Origin: Micromonospora chokoriensis | Lineage (GTDB): Bacteria > Actinomycetota > Actinomycetes > Mycobacteriales > Micromonosporaceae | Assembly: GCF_000718555.1 (NCBI RefSeq) | Contig: NZ_JOAN01000019.1 | Location: 68,817 to 132,816 of the forward strand | Direction: 5' to 3' | Length of the DNA: 64,000 nt | Shown: piece after piece, positions 10,270 through 18,577 of the stretch | How positions within the stretch are numbered: position 1 is the first letter of the stretch | Layout: the number at the start of each line of letters is the position of its first letter | Notes under the pieces: generated by a model | The model's database searches: none | Seen by the model: only the letters and a program-made list of their open reading frames with translations | What the model was told of the DNA's origin: nothing | Program-made: the position numbers and the translations under genes

Positions 10270-11304
10270 TCAGTCGGCCAGCAGCTCCCGAACCCGGGGG
10301 ATCACCTTCGTGCCGTACAGCTCGATGGTGTTCATCAGGTGCTCGTGGGCCATCGAACCGTTTGCGTACTTGAGGTCGATGCGCTGCAGACCGAGGGCCC
10401 GGACCGTCTGTGCGATCTTGCGGGCCACGGTCTCCGGTGAGCCGACGTGCCAGGCCCCGTCGACGATGTCGGCTTCGAACCGGGCCCGGTTGATCGGCGG
10501 CCAACCGCGCTCCCGGCCGAGCCGGTTCAACAGGTCCCGGGCGTGCGGCCAGAGCAACTCGACCGCCTCCTCGTCGGTGCCGGCAATGAAGCCGGGCACG
10601 TGCGCGGTGACCGGAAGGCGCTCCTGGCCGAACTGGGCAAGGGCACGGTGGTACAGCTCGACGTAGGGCGCGAACCGGGCCGGCTCACCGCCGATGATCG
10701 CCAAGGCCAGCGGGTAGCCGAGCCGCGCCGCCCGAACGACCGACTGAGGGCTGCCGCCGACGCCGACCCAGGTGCGGATCCGGCCGGACTCCGTCTTCGG
10801 GTAGACCTGCTGCTGCGTCAGCGGGGGACGCACGCTGCCCTGCCAGGTCACCGGGCCCTCGGTCAGCAGCTGTGCCATCAGTTCGAGCTTCTCCTCGAAG
10901 AGCTGCTCGTAGTCGGCGAGGTCGTATCCGAACAGCGGGAACGACTCGGTGAACGAGCCCCGGCCCAGCATGATCTCCGCGCGACCCTGGGAGACCGCGT
11001 CGAGGGTGGCGAAGCGCTCGAAGACGCGTACCGGATCGTCGGAGCTGAGCACGGTCACCGCGGTGCCGAGCCGGATCCGCTCGGTCCGGCCGGCGATCGC
11101 GGCGAGCACGATCTCCGGGGCCGTGATCGCGTAGTCGTCGCGGTGGTGCTCACCGAGGCCGATCGCGTCGACGCCGAGCCGGTCCGCGAGCACCGCTTGC
11201 TCGACCACGTTCCGGATCACCTGCGCGGACGGCAGCCGCTTCCCGTTCGCGTCGACTGTGACATCGCCGAAGCTGTCCAGCCCGAACTCGACCTCGGTCT
11301 GCAT
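10270..11304 (-). CDS. LLM-class flavin-dependent oxidoreductase
   Basis: Bacterial luciferase-like F420/FMN-dependent oxidoreductase, 344 aa. The ATG at 11304 has AGGAGAAG about 9 nt upstream. Family blocks: EFGLDSFGD at the N-terminus, LGEHHRDDYAI (substrate pocket His pair), IRLGTAVTVLSSDDPVRVFE and GRAEIMLGRGSF. The physiological substrate cannot be deduced. It is followed on the same strand by nothing and preceded by an aldo/keto reductase gene 154 bp away, so a shared detoxification role is possible but unproven. Its 3' end has a short look-alike at 14749-14790. Confidence 0.9.
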   Translation of the reverse strand: MQTEVEFGLDSFGDVTVDANGKRLPSAQVIRNVVEQAVLADRLGVDAIGLGEHHRDDYAITAPEIVLAAIAGRTERIRLGTAVTVLSSDDPVRVFERFATLDAVSQGRAEIMLGRGSFTESFPLFGYDLADYEQLFEEKLELMAQLLTEGPVTWQGSVRPPLTQQQVYPKTESGRIRTWVGVGGSPQSVVRAARLGYPLALAIIGGEPARFAPYVELYHRALAQFGQERLPVTAHVPGFIAGTDEEAVELLWPHARDLLNRLGRERGWPPINRARFEADIVDGAWHVGSPETVARKIAQTVRALGLQRIDLKYANGSMAHEHLMNTIELYGTKVIPRVRELLAD

Positions 11305-11458
11305 GTCGTCTTCTCCTGATCTTGACGCGCCGGCCGCGCCGTTCCTCCAGCTGCTTCCGGCAGTTAAACGGCGGCGTCACAGGCTCCCATTCCCGAACTT
11401 GGCAGTGGTAAGCCGCACTCTCGGTCAGATCCTGGACGCCGCCGCCGGGCAAGATCGC

Positions 11459-12295
11459 TCAGAACTCCTCGTACACCGCCGGGTCCTGGTCCGCGAGCCG
11501 CCCGTCCGGGCGGCCCAGCGCCGTGATGGCCTCGACCTGCGCGTCGGTGAGCTTGATGCCGAAGACGTCCAGGTTCTCCGCCTGCCGCTGCGGCGAGGCT
11601 GCCTTGGGCAGCGGAATCACCTGACGCGCCACATGCCAGGCCAGGATCGTCTGCGCCGGGCTGACGCCGTGGGCGGACGCGATCTCCACAATGACGGGGT
11701 GTTTTTGCAGGTCGTTGCCGTGGCCGAGCGGGCTCCACCCCTGCACCAAGATGCCGTGCTCCCGGTGATAGTCGAGCGCCTCCTGCTGCGGGAAGTACGG
11801 GTGCACCTCGATCTGGTTGACCACCGGGGCGACCCCGGTCTCGGCCACCAGCCGGTCGATGTGCTCGGGCAGGAAGTTGGAGAGACCAATGTGCGTGACC
11901 AGGCCACGCTCGCGCGCCTCGATCAACGCCCGCCACGCCTGCACGTACAGATCGACCTTGGGGTTCGGCCAGTGGATCAGGTACAGGTCGATGTGGTCGA
12001 GGCCGGTGCGGAACACACTCTCCTCGATGGTGGTCAGCGCCTCGTCGTAGCCGTGGTGCCGCCCCGGCAGCTTCGAGGTGACGACCAGTTCGTCGCGTAC
12101 GTCGCCGGCGGCACGGGCCGCCCGGCCCACGGCACCCTCGTTCTCGTAGTTGAACGCCGAGTCGATCAACCGGTAGCCGGCCCGGATCGCCTGGCCGATC
12201 GCGTCGACACCCGCCGAGCCGTTCAGTCGGTACGTGCCGAGCCCGATCGCCGGCAGGGTGGTGCCGTCGGCTGCCGTCAGGTGGGGAATCGTCAT
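11459..12295 (-). CDS. Aldo/keto reductase, diketogluconate-reductase-like
   Basis: Soluble NADPH-dependent aldo/keto reductase, 278 aa. The catalytic tetrad is visible: Asp45 and Tyr50 in LIDSAFNYENE, Lys75 in VTSKLPG and His108 in YLIHWPNP. The C-terminal cofactor site IPLPKAASPQR is also present. The sequence is closest in feel to the 2,5-diketo-D-gluconate/methylglyoxal reductase group. No ribosome site is seen; instead a -10-like TAGGGT lies 6 nt before the ATG, indicating a leaderless mRNA independent of the helicase gene upstream. Confidence 0.92.
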   Translation of the reverse strand: MTIPHLTAADGTTLPAIGLGTYRLNGSAGVDAIGQAIRAGYRLIDSAFNYENEGAVGRAARAAGDVRDELVVTSKLPGRHHGYDEALTTIEESVFRTGLDHIDLYLIHWPNPKVDLYVQAWRALIEARERGLVTHIGLSNFLPEHIDRLVAETGVAPVVNQIEVHPYFPQQEALDYHREHGILVQGWSPLGHGNDLQKHPVIVEIASAHGVSPAQTILAWHVARQVIPLPKAASPQRQAENLDVFGIKLTDAQVEAITALGRPDGRLADQDPAVYEEF

Positions 12296-12301
12296 GATCG
12301 G

Positions 12302-12307
12302 ACCCTA
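12302..12307 (-). promoter_or_regulatory. -10 element of a leaderless promoter for the aldo/keto reductase
   Basis: TAGGGT on the minus strand with a 6-nt spacer to the ATG at 12295 and no Shine-Dalgarno sequence. Confidence 0.5.
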
Positions 12308-12342
12308 CCCGCACGAGCCAGACACCGAACCCAAGCAACCGA

Positions 12343-14253
12343 TCAGTCGACGCCACCTTCGTCGGCTACCTCGTAGACCGTCTCGACCGGCCGGATCACC
12401 TTGATCAGCGAGGCGAGGTAATCCCGCGTCTCCGAATCGGTGGAGTAGACGATGGTGCCCTGCATTCCACGGGTCAGCAGAACCTTGTAGGTGTTGCGGA
12501 TCAGCAGATCCGCTTCGGTATCGCTGACCGACTTGCGGCTGCGGAAGGCCGGGTCCTTGGATTCGTCGCGTCGCGTCACCAGGCGACCGTCCCGGGCCAC
12601 CAGATCCGGCCCGATGATGACGCCCGACCAGGTGTACTCGAACCCCTGCGCTGTGTAGACGCAGCCCACCTGGCCGAAACCGTCCGGGTCGGTGGCCCAG
12701 AACGCACTGCCTGGTGCGTCGCCGACGCTGCGTTCGCTCTTGACGTTCCAAGGTCGCGCCCAGCCGCCGACCTGCACGTCTGGCACCAGGCTGTCGTCCG
12801 GACGCGGATCACTCCACGGCCAGCAGTAACCGGCGGACATCCGGGCCGTCACACCAACCGCCTGCTTGTGCGCGAGGAAGGCTTCCATCTCCTCTGGCGA
12901 CTCGGCAAGACGCAGGTCGACCCGCCCGTCGCCGGCCCAGACGGACGGCTCGCCGTCGTCTAGACCGAGTAGGTCAACGACCCATCGCTCGTATGCCTCA
13001 CTGCCGCCACAGCGGAACTGGCTGTGCAGCGACACCACCTCGACGTCAAGGTTCAGTTGTTTCGCGTACGACGAGATGACCTCGACGTTGCCCAACTCGC
13101 CCGGCTTGACCACCTGATGCTGATCGAGCAGGAAGACCGGCACCCGGGCCGCGGCGATAAGTTCATCGATCTGTGAACGAGCCTCCGCCCGGCTGGCTTT
13201 CGGCGTGAACCGGTTGACCGAGGTCTCCCGAATTCGGTGCGCCTCGTCGCAGATCAGGACGTCCAGGCCGTTGCGGTCGGCGGACATGAAGCTGTTGAAG
13301 TAGCCAAAGAGACTCTTCAGCCGGGTCGAGCCTTTTCCGGCGTATTTGCGCAAGGTCTGGGTGAACGACCGCGAGCCCGTGGCGTGCATGACGGAGCGGT
13401 TCTGGCGGGCCAACTCGCCGAGCACCGAAAGGGCGATCACGCTCTTGCCGCTGCCTGGTCCGCCCGAGACGATGACGACCGACTTGCGGTCCGCCGACCG
13501 GGCCCGTTCGACGGCGTGCAGCACCAACTCGTACGCCACCCGCTGCTGATCCAGCAGTGTGAAGTGCGACCGATCCTTCAGCTCCTGCGCGGCATACCGC
13601 AACAGGTGGCGACTGGGCCGGACCGAGCTGGTGAGGAAGCGATCCGCTGCTCCGGCTCCGGAGGCCGGGGCGAGATGGGTGCGCAGGTAATCGAGGAACT
13701 GGCCGCGCCGCTGCTTGGTGAAGATGCGGCTCTGCTCGGTCGCCCGGCGATCGAACAGGTCACTGATGTCGCGGTCGGACGCGTTGTGCAGATACGCCGC
13801 CCCGCGGACCGGGTTCCGTTCCTCGGCGAGGATGCCCAGGAAGTCCGTCAGGTACTCGCAGTACTGCTCGACCTGGACACCGGGATGCAACCGCAGGCCC
13901 CGTGCGTGCTCTACCGCCACGAGGGTGTCAGACCCCTCGTAGGACTCGGCGTAGGACCACTGCTTCAACTCGACGACGACGTAGGAATCTCCGGACGTCC
14001 TGGGGTCCACACCGGCGAGCACGACATCAACCCGCTTGCTGGTCAGCGGCAACTGGTACTCCACCAGCATCTCCACCTGGCCGAGACCCGCGTCGGCGAG
14101 ATCCTGCCCCAGCACCTCAAGGCTGCGAGACCAGGAACGACGTTCTGCCGGACCCACGTTGCGACCGATCTGTTCCACGATTCGGTCCGGGAGTACACCG
14201 GCGGCACTCAGGCGCAGCAGACCATCGGCAGACGTACGGAACGCTGACAACAC
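12343..14253 (-). CDS. Nuclease-helicase fusion, DUF2075/Schlafen-3-like SF1 ATPase
   Basis: 636-aa protein with two parts. Residues about 60-100 hold a PD-(D/E)XK-like nuclease signature: Asp76 in KRVDVVLAG, then ELK (Glu95, Lys97) in YVVVELKQW. Residues about 230-630 form a superfamily-1-type ATPase: Q-motif-like DQQRVAYELVL, Walker A GGPGSGKS (264-271), DEAH box (336-339) in VLICDEAHRI, and late motifs CVYTAQGFEY and YKVLLTRGMQG. Such proteins are annotated as DUF2075 DNA/RNA helicases; the role is unproven. It starts at the GTG at 14253, 137 bp downstream of the MazG-like gene on the same strand. A host-defence or nucleic-acid-quality role is an inference. Confidence 0.82.
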   Translation of the reverse strand: MLSAFRTSADGLLRLSAAGVLPDRIVEQIGRNVGPAERRSWSRSLEVLGQDLADAGLGQVEMLVEYQLPLTSKRVDVVLAGVDPRTSGDSYVVVELKQWSYAESYEGSDTLVAVEHARGLRLHPGVQVEQYCEYLTDFLGILAEERNPVRGAAYLHNASDRDISDLFDRRATEQSRIFTKQRRGQFLDYLRTHLAPASGAGAADRFLTSSVRPSRHLLRYAAQELKDRSHFTLLDQQRVAYELVLHAVERARSADRKSVVIVSGGPGSGKSVIALSVLGELARQNRSVMHATGSRSFTQTLRKYAGKGSTRLKSLFGYFNSFMSADRNGLDVLICDEAHRIRETSVNRFTPKASRAEARSQIDELIAAARVPVFLLDQHQVVKPGELGNVEVISSYAKQLNLDVEVVSLHSQFRCGGSEAYERWVVDLLGLDDGEPSVWAGDGRVDLRLAESPEEMEAFLAHKQAVGVTARMSAGYCWPWSDPRPDDSLVPDVQVGGWARPWNVKSERSVGDAPGSAFWATDPDGFGQVGCVYTAQGFEYTWSGVIIGPDLVARDGRLVTRRDESKDPAFRSRKSVSDTEADLLIRNTYKVLLTRGMQGTIVYSTDSETRDYLASLIKVIRPVETVYEVADEGGVD

Positions 14254-14390
14254 TTGCCCCCGGGCAGCACGAAGTTATCGTGCGCATGGGGGGCGTGTCC
14301 GGCAGTCGCCGAAAGCCCGTCGTGACGCGCTTCTACGTGATGGACTGTAGCGAAGAGATCAACTCAACGCCATGCTGACGCTTCCGGCGG

Positions 14391-14726
14391 TTACCGTTTC
14401 GCCGCTGACCCGCGAGCCTGCTCGACGGGGTAGCGGCGAGCCGAGTCCTCGAGCTTGGTCAGGGCTGCCTCTACCAGGTCGACACCGAGTACGTCGGCGA
14501 GCCGAGTCAGATAGATCATGACGTCACCGATCTCGGCCCGCACCCGGCTGCCCGCGTCCGGATCGGACATGACCGTCGCGGACTGCTCCGGCGTGAGCCA
14601 CTGGAACTCGGCAATCAGCTCACCGACTTCACCAGCGAGTGCCATGGCCAAGTTCTTGGGCGTGTGGAACTGCTGCCAGTCCCGCTCCTCCGCGAACGCC
14701 CGTACGCGGCCAGTCAGGTCATCCAT
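14391..14726 (-). CDS. MazG-like nucleotide pyrophosphohydrolase
   Basis: Small all-alpha NTP pyrophosphatase, 111 aa. Metal-binding helices are clear: GEVGELIAE (Glu33, Glu36, Glu40) and EIGDVMIYL (Glu65, Asp68), followed by the helix-loop ADVLGVDLVEA. The length matches single-domain dCTPase/iMazG-like enzymes that hydrolyse (d)NTPs to monophosphates. First of two same-strand genes, the second being the nuclease-helicase. The combination of nucleotide hydrolase and nuclease-helicase suggests a functional pair. Confidence 0.9.
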   Translation of the reverse strand: MDDLTGRVRAFAEERDWQQFHTPKNLAMALAGEVGELIAEFQWLTPEQSATVMSDPDAGSRVRAEIGDVMIYLTRLADVLGVDLVEAALTKLEDSARRYPVEQARGSAAKR

Positions 14727-14748
14727 GCCGTGAGCATCGCAGCTAGAC

Positions 14749-14790
14749 TCAGTCGACCAGCACTTGCCGGACCCGGGGGATCAGGTCGAT
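14749..14790 (-). pseudogene. Short vestige resembling the 3' end of an LLM oxidoreductase gene
   Basis: On the minus strand this stretch reads DLIPRVRQVLVD and a TGA stop. The end of the flavin oxidoreductase at 10270 reads KVIPRVRELLAD and a TGA. At DNA level about 31 of 36 positions match (10269-10304 versus 14748-14783), extending past the stop codon. No further homology is seen upstream because the small gene at 14789 begins there. Probably a recombination scar; chance similarity is possible. Confidence 0.35.
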
Positions 14791-15199
14791 GAGCGGCGGC
14801 CAGCTGAAGACGGCGGGGATGTTCCGCGAATTCGGGCCGGTCCGCTCCGCCGAGCCGCAGGAGAGCATCTTCGACAGCGTCGCCGACGAGAAACTACCCG
14901 ACCTCACGCAGGTAGTCACCTATCTGGATTCAGGCCACATCCTCGTCGACGCGATGGACATCGCCAACGACGCCTTCGACCCGACCCGGCAAGTGATGAA
15001 CGGCTCTACCGTCATGACCGACGGTGATTGGCTTTGGCGGAAGGACCTCGCCTACTACCTGCGGCGTCACCGTATCGCATTGCCGGAAGAATTCCTTGCG
15101 ATCATCCGCGAGCGTAACTACGTCGTCCCTTCGCGGAGTGTGCCGGAGCTGACGGCTTGTTCGCGGCAGGCAGGGGACTTGATGTTTTGGGACAGCTGA
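14789..15199 (+). CDS. Hypothetical protein, paralogue of the gene at 21112-21504
   Basis: 136 aa, no named family recognised. Its core aligns with the 130-aa product at 21112-21504: KTAGMFREFGP against KTVGFFRELGP, then TDGDWLWRKDLAYYL against TDGEWLWRDDLRYYL, then LPEEFLAIIR against LPTEFLETVR. The alignment starts at codon 6, CTG-AAG, where the paralogue has its ATG-AAG start. This gene may therefore use an upstream ATG because its original start was lost, or may be poorly translated. The paralogue sits behind a toxin remnant, so an immunity-type role is a reasonable guess. Confidence 0.65.
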   Translation: MSGGQLKTAGMFREFGPVRSAEPQESIFDSVADEKLPDLTQVVTYLDSGHILVDAMDIANDAFDPTRQVMNGSTVMTDGDWLWRKDLAYYLRRHRIALPEEFLAIIRERNYVVPSRSVPELTACSRQAGDLMFWDS

Positions 15200-15388
15200 C
15201 AAGCCCGCTGGCCACGCAAGCCCTTCGGCGGCAGCCGTGAGCTGACGCACTGCACGAGACAGATACCCAGAGTGATCGAAGAATCTCGGAGTGTCAATGT
15301 CGTGCGAATGCGCCAGCTCGCTACCTGGGCAACCCGAAATGCGGAGATAAGTCGGCGTACGGGATGAATTGCTAGGCGCGGCGGCGGG

Positions 15389-15892
15389 TCACAACGAGAC
15401 GATGACCGGCTGGACCTGGACGTTCTTGGTCAGCTGCTGCGGCGAGGGGATGGGCGTGCTGATGTTGACAGACGTGTTGTAGCCGTAGATGACGACGCCG
15501 TCGAGGTGGTTCGCGCCGGGCCAGTTCGACTCCAGGCGGACCGCCATCTGAGTAGGGAAGTTGGTCACCTCTTCGGCGCATGACCGGATCAGGACGACGC
15601 TCGGGGTGGCGGTCAGGTGGGTGGCCAGCATTTTCGCCAGCTTCTTGTAGGTCCAGCCCCAGTTCTTGGCGCCAGCTTCGGCATCGCCGATCTCTTCGTC
15701 GTTGCCGTGCGCACGAATGCACAGTGGCTCGCCCGCCTGCACCCCGGCCAGGTAGGTGGCCAACTGCCGATCCGCCTCGGCCTGCGTGAGCCCGGCGTCG
15801 ATCGGCAGGAGTGCGCCCCACGCAGCCGCACCCGATTCGGGTCCTTCAGATTGGCTGCGGGTATTTGGATCCTGCGTCGCCACAATGAACAT
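15389..15892 (-). CDS. Small caspase-fold (clan CD-like) protein, putative cysteine peptidase
   Basis: 167 aa, starting at the ATG at 15892 with AAAGGAG 6 nt upstream. No exact family is recognised. The sequence shows the clan CD arrangement: a hydrophobic strand ending in His-Gly (PLCIRAHGNDEEIGD, His62), then about 40 residues later a strand ending in Ser-Cys (SVVLIRSCAEE, Cys105), followed by LDGVVIYGYN. There is no signal peptide or membrane segment. It may be a stand-alone peptidase or a pseudo-enzyme effector domain. It lies in an accessory region with toxin-like genes. Function is not established. Confidence 0.6.
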   Translation of the reverse strand: MFIVATQDPNTRSQSEGPESGAAAWGALLPIDAGLTQAEADRQLATYLAGVQAGEPLCIRAHGNDEEIGDAEAGAKNWGWTYKKLAKMLATHLTATPSVVLIRSCAEEVTNFPTQMAVRLESNWPGANHLDGVVIYGYNTSVNISTPIPSPQQLTKNVQVQPVIVSL

Positions 15893-16172
15893 GACATTCT
15901 CCTTTGGAGTAGGCGCCAGTTTCAGAAGAACCGCCGAAGGCAGATTAGCGTGGTGACCGAAGAATCTCCCTGTCAGCTATCCGGCTTAAACGGGCGGTGT
16001 CGTTGGTCGGACAATTATTGACGGCGTCAACGGGGCGAGGCTTGATTGGTGCCAGTCGTCGACGTGCAATTCCCGGATGCGCAACTGGCGTACGGTCGGG
16101 GCCGACGTCGGGGCAGCCGCCAGGGGCGGGATGGGATGTCCTCGTCATGACAGGAGCTACCGGAGGTAAGAG

Positions 16173-16640
16173 TTGCGCTATCAGATCCACTTCGAGCAGG
16201 AACTTCCCGCCGAGGCGCTACGCCGACTCCTGCAGGAGGACTACGGCATCTCTCCGGACACGGTCTACGTGGGCCGCATCGAGGCCCGGGCGGTCGATGA
16301 CCCTCGGCCGATCGCCATGCTCAACCCGCCGGGCGAGGACGAGGAATTCGGCTGGATCCTAAGCGGCGACAACGAACTTGCCGACGCTACTGGTCAGGGT
16401 GAACGAGAGCTGGCGGCGACCCTGGCCCGAAATTTCGGGGTGCGGGCGCTCGTCGACGACGGTGGCATCTACCCCGACCGGTGGGTACTGGTCAGCACCG
16501 ACGGCAGCAGCGGTCGGGTCCACACTGACGAGGACGCAGCCGCCGACGGGGACCTGCGGGTCGTACACGCTCTCGAACCGATCAGTGGAGAGCCGCAGCT
16601 TTCCGTCGTACCACCGCCGGACTGGGCCCGTGACTGGTGA
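16173..16640 (+). CDS. Hypothetical acidic protein
   Basis: 155 aa from a TTG at 16173, chosen because GGAGGTAA lies just upstream and the frame is strongly codon-biased. No family recognised. The protein is acidic and globular, with LPAEALRRLLQEDYGI near the N-terminus, a central ADATGQGERELAATLARNFG helix, and YPDRWVLVSTDGSSGRVHTDED near the C-terminus. The size, acidity and company of toxin-like genes would suit an immunity protein, but nothing in the sequence proves that. Confidence 0.6.
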   Translation: MRYQIHFEQELPAEALRRLLQEDYGISPDTVYVGRIEARAVDDPRPIAMLNPPGEDEEFGWILSGDNELADATGQGERELAATLARNFGVRALVDDGGIYPDRWVLVSTDGSSGRVHTDEDAAADGDLRVVHALEPISGEPQLSVVPPPDWARDW

Positions 16641-16696
16641 CCGATTGGAGAAGGCAGCACCCGTATCATGCCTGCACGCCATCGGTGAGGCCGAAT

Positions 16697-16900
16697 TTAG
16701 CTGGAGCGTCCCTCACGTTTGGCAGCCACGACGAAGTGGGTCCATGCCTGGACGGTGAAGGTGAGTAGCGGTCCCGCGGAATCCTTCGAGTCGCGGACCG
16801 CGACGATGCCGGGGAGGTTGTCGGCGACCTCGACGCAGTCGCCACCGTTGTCGCCGCTGCGGGTGCTCTTGCGCCAGACGGCGCCGGTCAGGTCAGTCAT
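16697..16900 (-). CDS. DUF397 protein
   Basis: 67-aa DUF397 protein with the family pattern AVWRKSTRSGDNGGDCVEVA near the start and VAVRDSKDSAGPLLTF in the middle. DUF397 genes in actinobacteria are almost always next to XRE regulators of the kind encoded just upstream. Here the start overlaps the regulator's stop by 8 nt, so the two are co-translated. Some such pairs behave like toxin-antitoxin or development regulators (for example the BldB/WhiJ-related systems); the exact role here is unknown. Confidence 0.93.
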   Translation of the reverse strand: MTDLTGAVWRKSTRSGDNGGDCVEVADNLPGIVAVRDSKDSAGPLLTFTVQAWTHFVVAAKREGRSS

Positions 16901-17780
16901 GCCGCATCTCCCCAGCGATCCGCTTGATCATGTCAGTCGATTCTGCCTCGCCGAGGGCAAGCGCATCCAGCCCTCGCCAGACGCGCTCGTAGGCGGCCAA
17001 CTCGTCGGGCTTGTCGAGGTACAGCGCCCCGGTCAGCGATTCGCTGTAGACCACCGACGGCTCCGGCGCGGCGCGACCACCCTTAGTCGGCGGAAAGTCG
17101 AGGATCACAAACGACCCCGCAACCGCGCCGGGCTGCGGTCCCGCCGCCAGTGGCAACACCCTAACGCTGACATTCGGCAACTCGGACAGCTTGGCGAGGT
17201 GATCGAGCTGCGCGGTCATGACCATCGGCCCGCCGACGCCGCGGCGGAGGACCGCCTCAGACAGCACGGACTCCAGCCTCGGAGCAGTCGGCAGTCGCCG
17301 GAAGAGCAACGCCTGCCGTTGGAGTCGGACCTCGACCGCCCGCTCCCGATCTTCCTCGCTCAGCATCCCGCCGAGGCGATAGAGCGCGTGGGCGTACTCC
17401 CTGGTCTGCAGGATCCCCGGGATGAGCGACTCGTCGTAACGACGGAGCCGGGCCGCAGCGGATTCCAGCCCCACGTACAGCTCGAACCAGTTCGGCACCG
17501 CATCGCCGTACGCGTGCCACCAACCCTTCGATTTCGTCTCCACGGCCAGCCCGCGCATTGCCTCGGTCATCTCGGGCGACACCCCGTACAGCTCGCACAT
17601 CGCCTTGACGTCGAGCACCCGGACTGAGCCCTGGCCGCATTCGAGGCGCCAGATCTTCTGTCGGCTGTATTCGAGGGCTTCGGCGGCGGCGTCGAGCGTC
17701 ACGCCGGCCTCGTTGCGGAACTGCCGCAGCAGCCGGCCGAGTTGCCGACGCGGCACGGTCGATCCGATGTCTTCGGGCAT
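16893..17780 (-). CDS. XRE-family regulator with DUF5753 domain
   Basis: 295 aa from the ATG at 17780 (AGGGAG 8 nt upstream). The N-terminal helix-turn-helix (LGRLLRQFRNEAGVTLDAAAEALEYS, then KIWRLECGQG) binds DNA. The C-terminal region with GLESAAARLRRYDESLIPGILQT and EYAHALYR is the DUF5753 effector part. It forms an operon with the DUF397 gene. Members of this WhiJ-like group act on morphological or stress programmes in streptomycetes; the targets here are unknown. Confidence 0.93.
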   Translation of the reverse strand: MPEDIGSTVPRRQLGRLLRQFRNEAGVTLDAAAEALEYSRQKIWRLECGQGSVRVLDVKAMCELYGVSPEMTEAMRGLAVETKSKGWWHAYGDAVPNWFELYVGLESAAARLRRYDESLIPGILQTREYAHALYRLGGMLSEEDRERAVEVRLQRQALLFRRLPTAPRLESVLSEAVLRRGVGGPMVMTAQLDHLAKLSELPNVSVRVLPLAAGPQPGAVAGSFVILDFPPTKGGRAAPEPSVVYSESLTGALYLDKPDELAAYERVWRGLDALALGEAESTDMIKRIAGEMRHD

Positions 17781-18012
17781 CCACACACTCCCTGGTTCCA
17801 ACGCGCAACACTGCGTGACCTGGCTCTGCAACTCCTACGGGTTTCAGCAAAGAAAGTCAATGCACAACAGGGAAATCGCGGTATTGAATGTTGCGTTTCC
17901 GCTGCGGACCGTCGCAGGCTGGTCACAGCACGGCGGCCGACCGGTCCCCCCGAACGGTCGCCGTGCTTCCCCGAGCACCCCGCGTACCTCCGCATCCGGA
18001 AGGCAGGCAGAC

Positions 18013-18315
18013 ATGAACACCCAGAGCCAGCGGCCAGGGCCGCGAAGCGGTGGTGCGACCCACCGCTCTGCCGCGTACACAAGGCTGTTGCCGTGGCAGG
18101 TGCGCGAGCGCCGCTTCTCGCCGGTCGGGTTCGGACGTCGCGGTCTGAACCCCGACGACGTCTACGCCTTCCTCGACCGGGTCGCCGTCGACATGGCCGC
18201 CGTCTACGCCGCTCTCGCCGAAAGTCGCCGCGAGACCGCCCGGATCAAGGCCGGGCTGCGTCGCTGGCAGACCGATCAGGCCCGTGCCCGCAACGAGCGG
18301 GGCGAGGGGCGATGA
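18013..18315 (+). CDS. Short DivIVA-domain protein
   Basis: 100 aa. The central block FGRRGLNPDDVYAFLDRVAVDMAAVYAALAE is a DivIVA-type N-terminal segment (GYDxxxVDxFL-like) followed by a helical, probably coiled-coil, stretch. Full-length DivIVA/Wag31 is far longer, so this is one of the small DivIVA-domain proteins scattered in Micromonosporaceae genomes, not the polar growth protein itself. Its stop overlaps the next start (ATGA at 18312), indicating coupled translation. Confidence 0.8.
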   Translation: MNTQSQRPGPRSGGATHRSAAYTRLLPWQVRERRFSPVGFGRRGLNPDDVYAFLDRVAVDMAAVYAALAESRRETARIKAGLRRWQTDQARARNERGEGR

Positions 18316-18563
18316 GCCAGCGGTACGTCGTCCACCTGCCCGTCGTCGCCACCGACCTGCCCGCCGCGCAGCGCCTGGCCCGGGTCATCGGCCGCTGGAT
18401 GCTGGTGCTGCCGATGACCGACCCGGGGGAGACCACCGTCTCCGAAGAGGATCAGCAGTTCCTCCGCCACCGGGTCTTCTGTGACCTGCGGATGCCTGGC
18501 GGCCGGCGTTGCCTGCTCCGAGACGGCCATGATGGCGCCTGCTCACGCCGCTTGCGTCGCTGA
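18312..18563 (+). CDS. Hypothetical protein coupled to the DivIVA-domain gene
   Basis: 83 aa, overlapping the previous gene by 4 nt. No domain recognised. The N-terminal half is YVVHLPVVATDLPAAQRLARVIGRWM; the C-terminal half is basic with three cysteines (VFCDLRMPGGRRCLLRDGHDGACSRR), a pattern that could bind a metal. The tight coupling argues that the two small proteins act together. Confidence 0.65.
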   Translation: MSQRYVVHLPVVATDLPAAQRLARVIGRWMLVLPMTDPGETTVSEEDQQFLRHRVFCDLRMPGGRRCLLRDGHDGACSRRLRR

Positions 18564-18577
18564 CCAGTCGGACCGCT

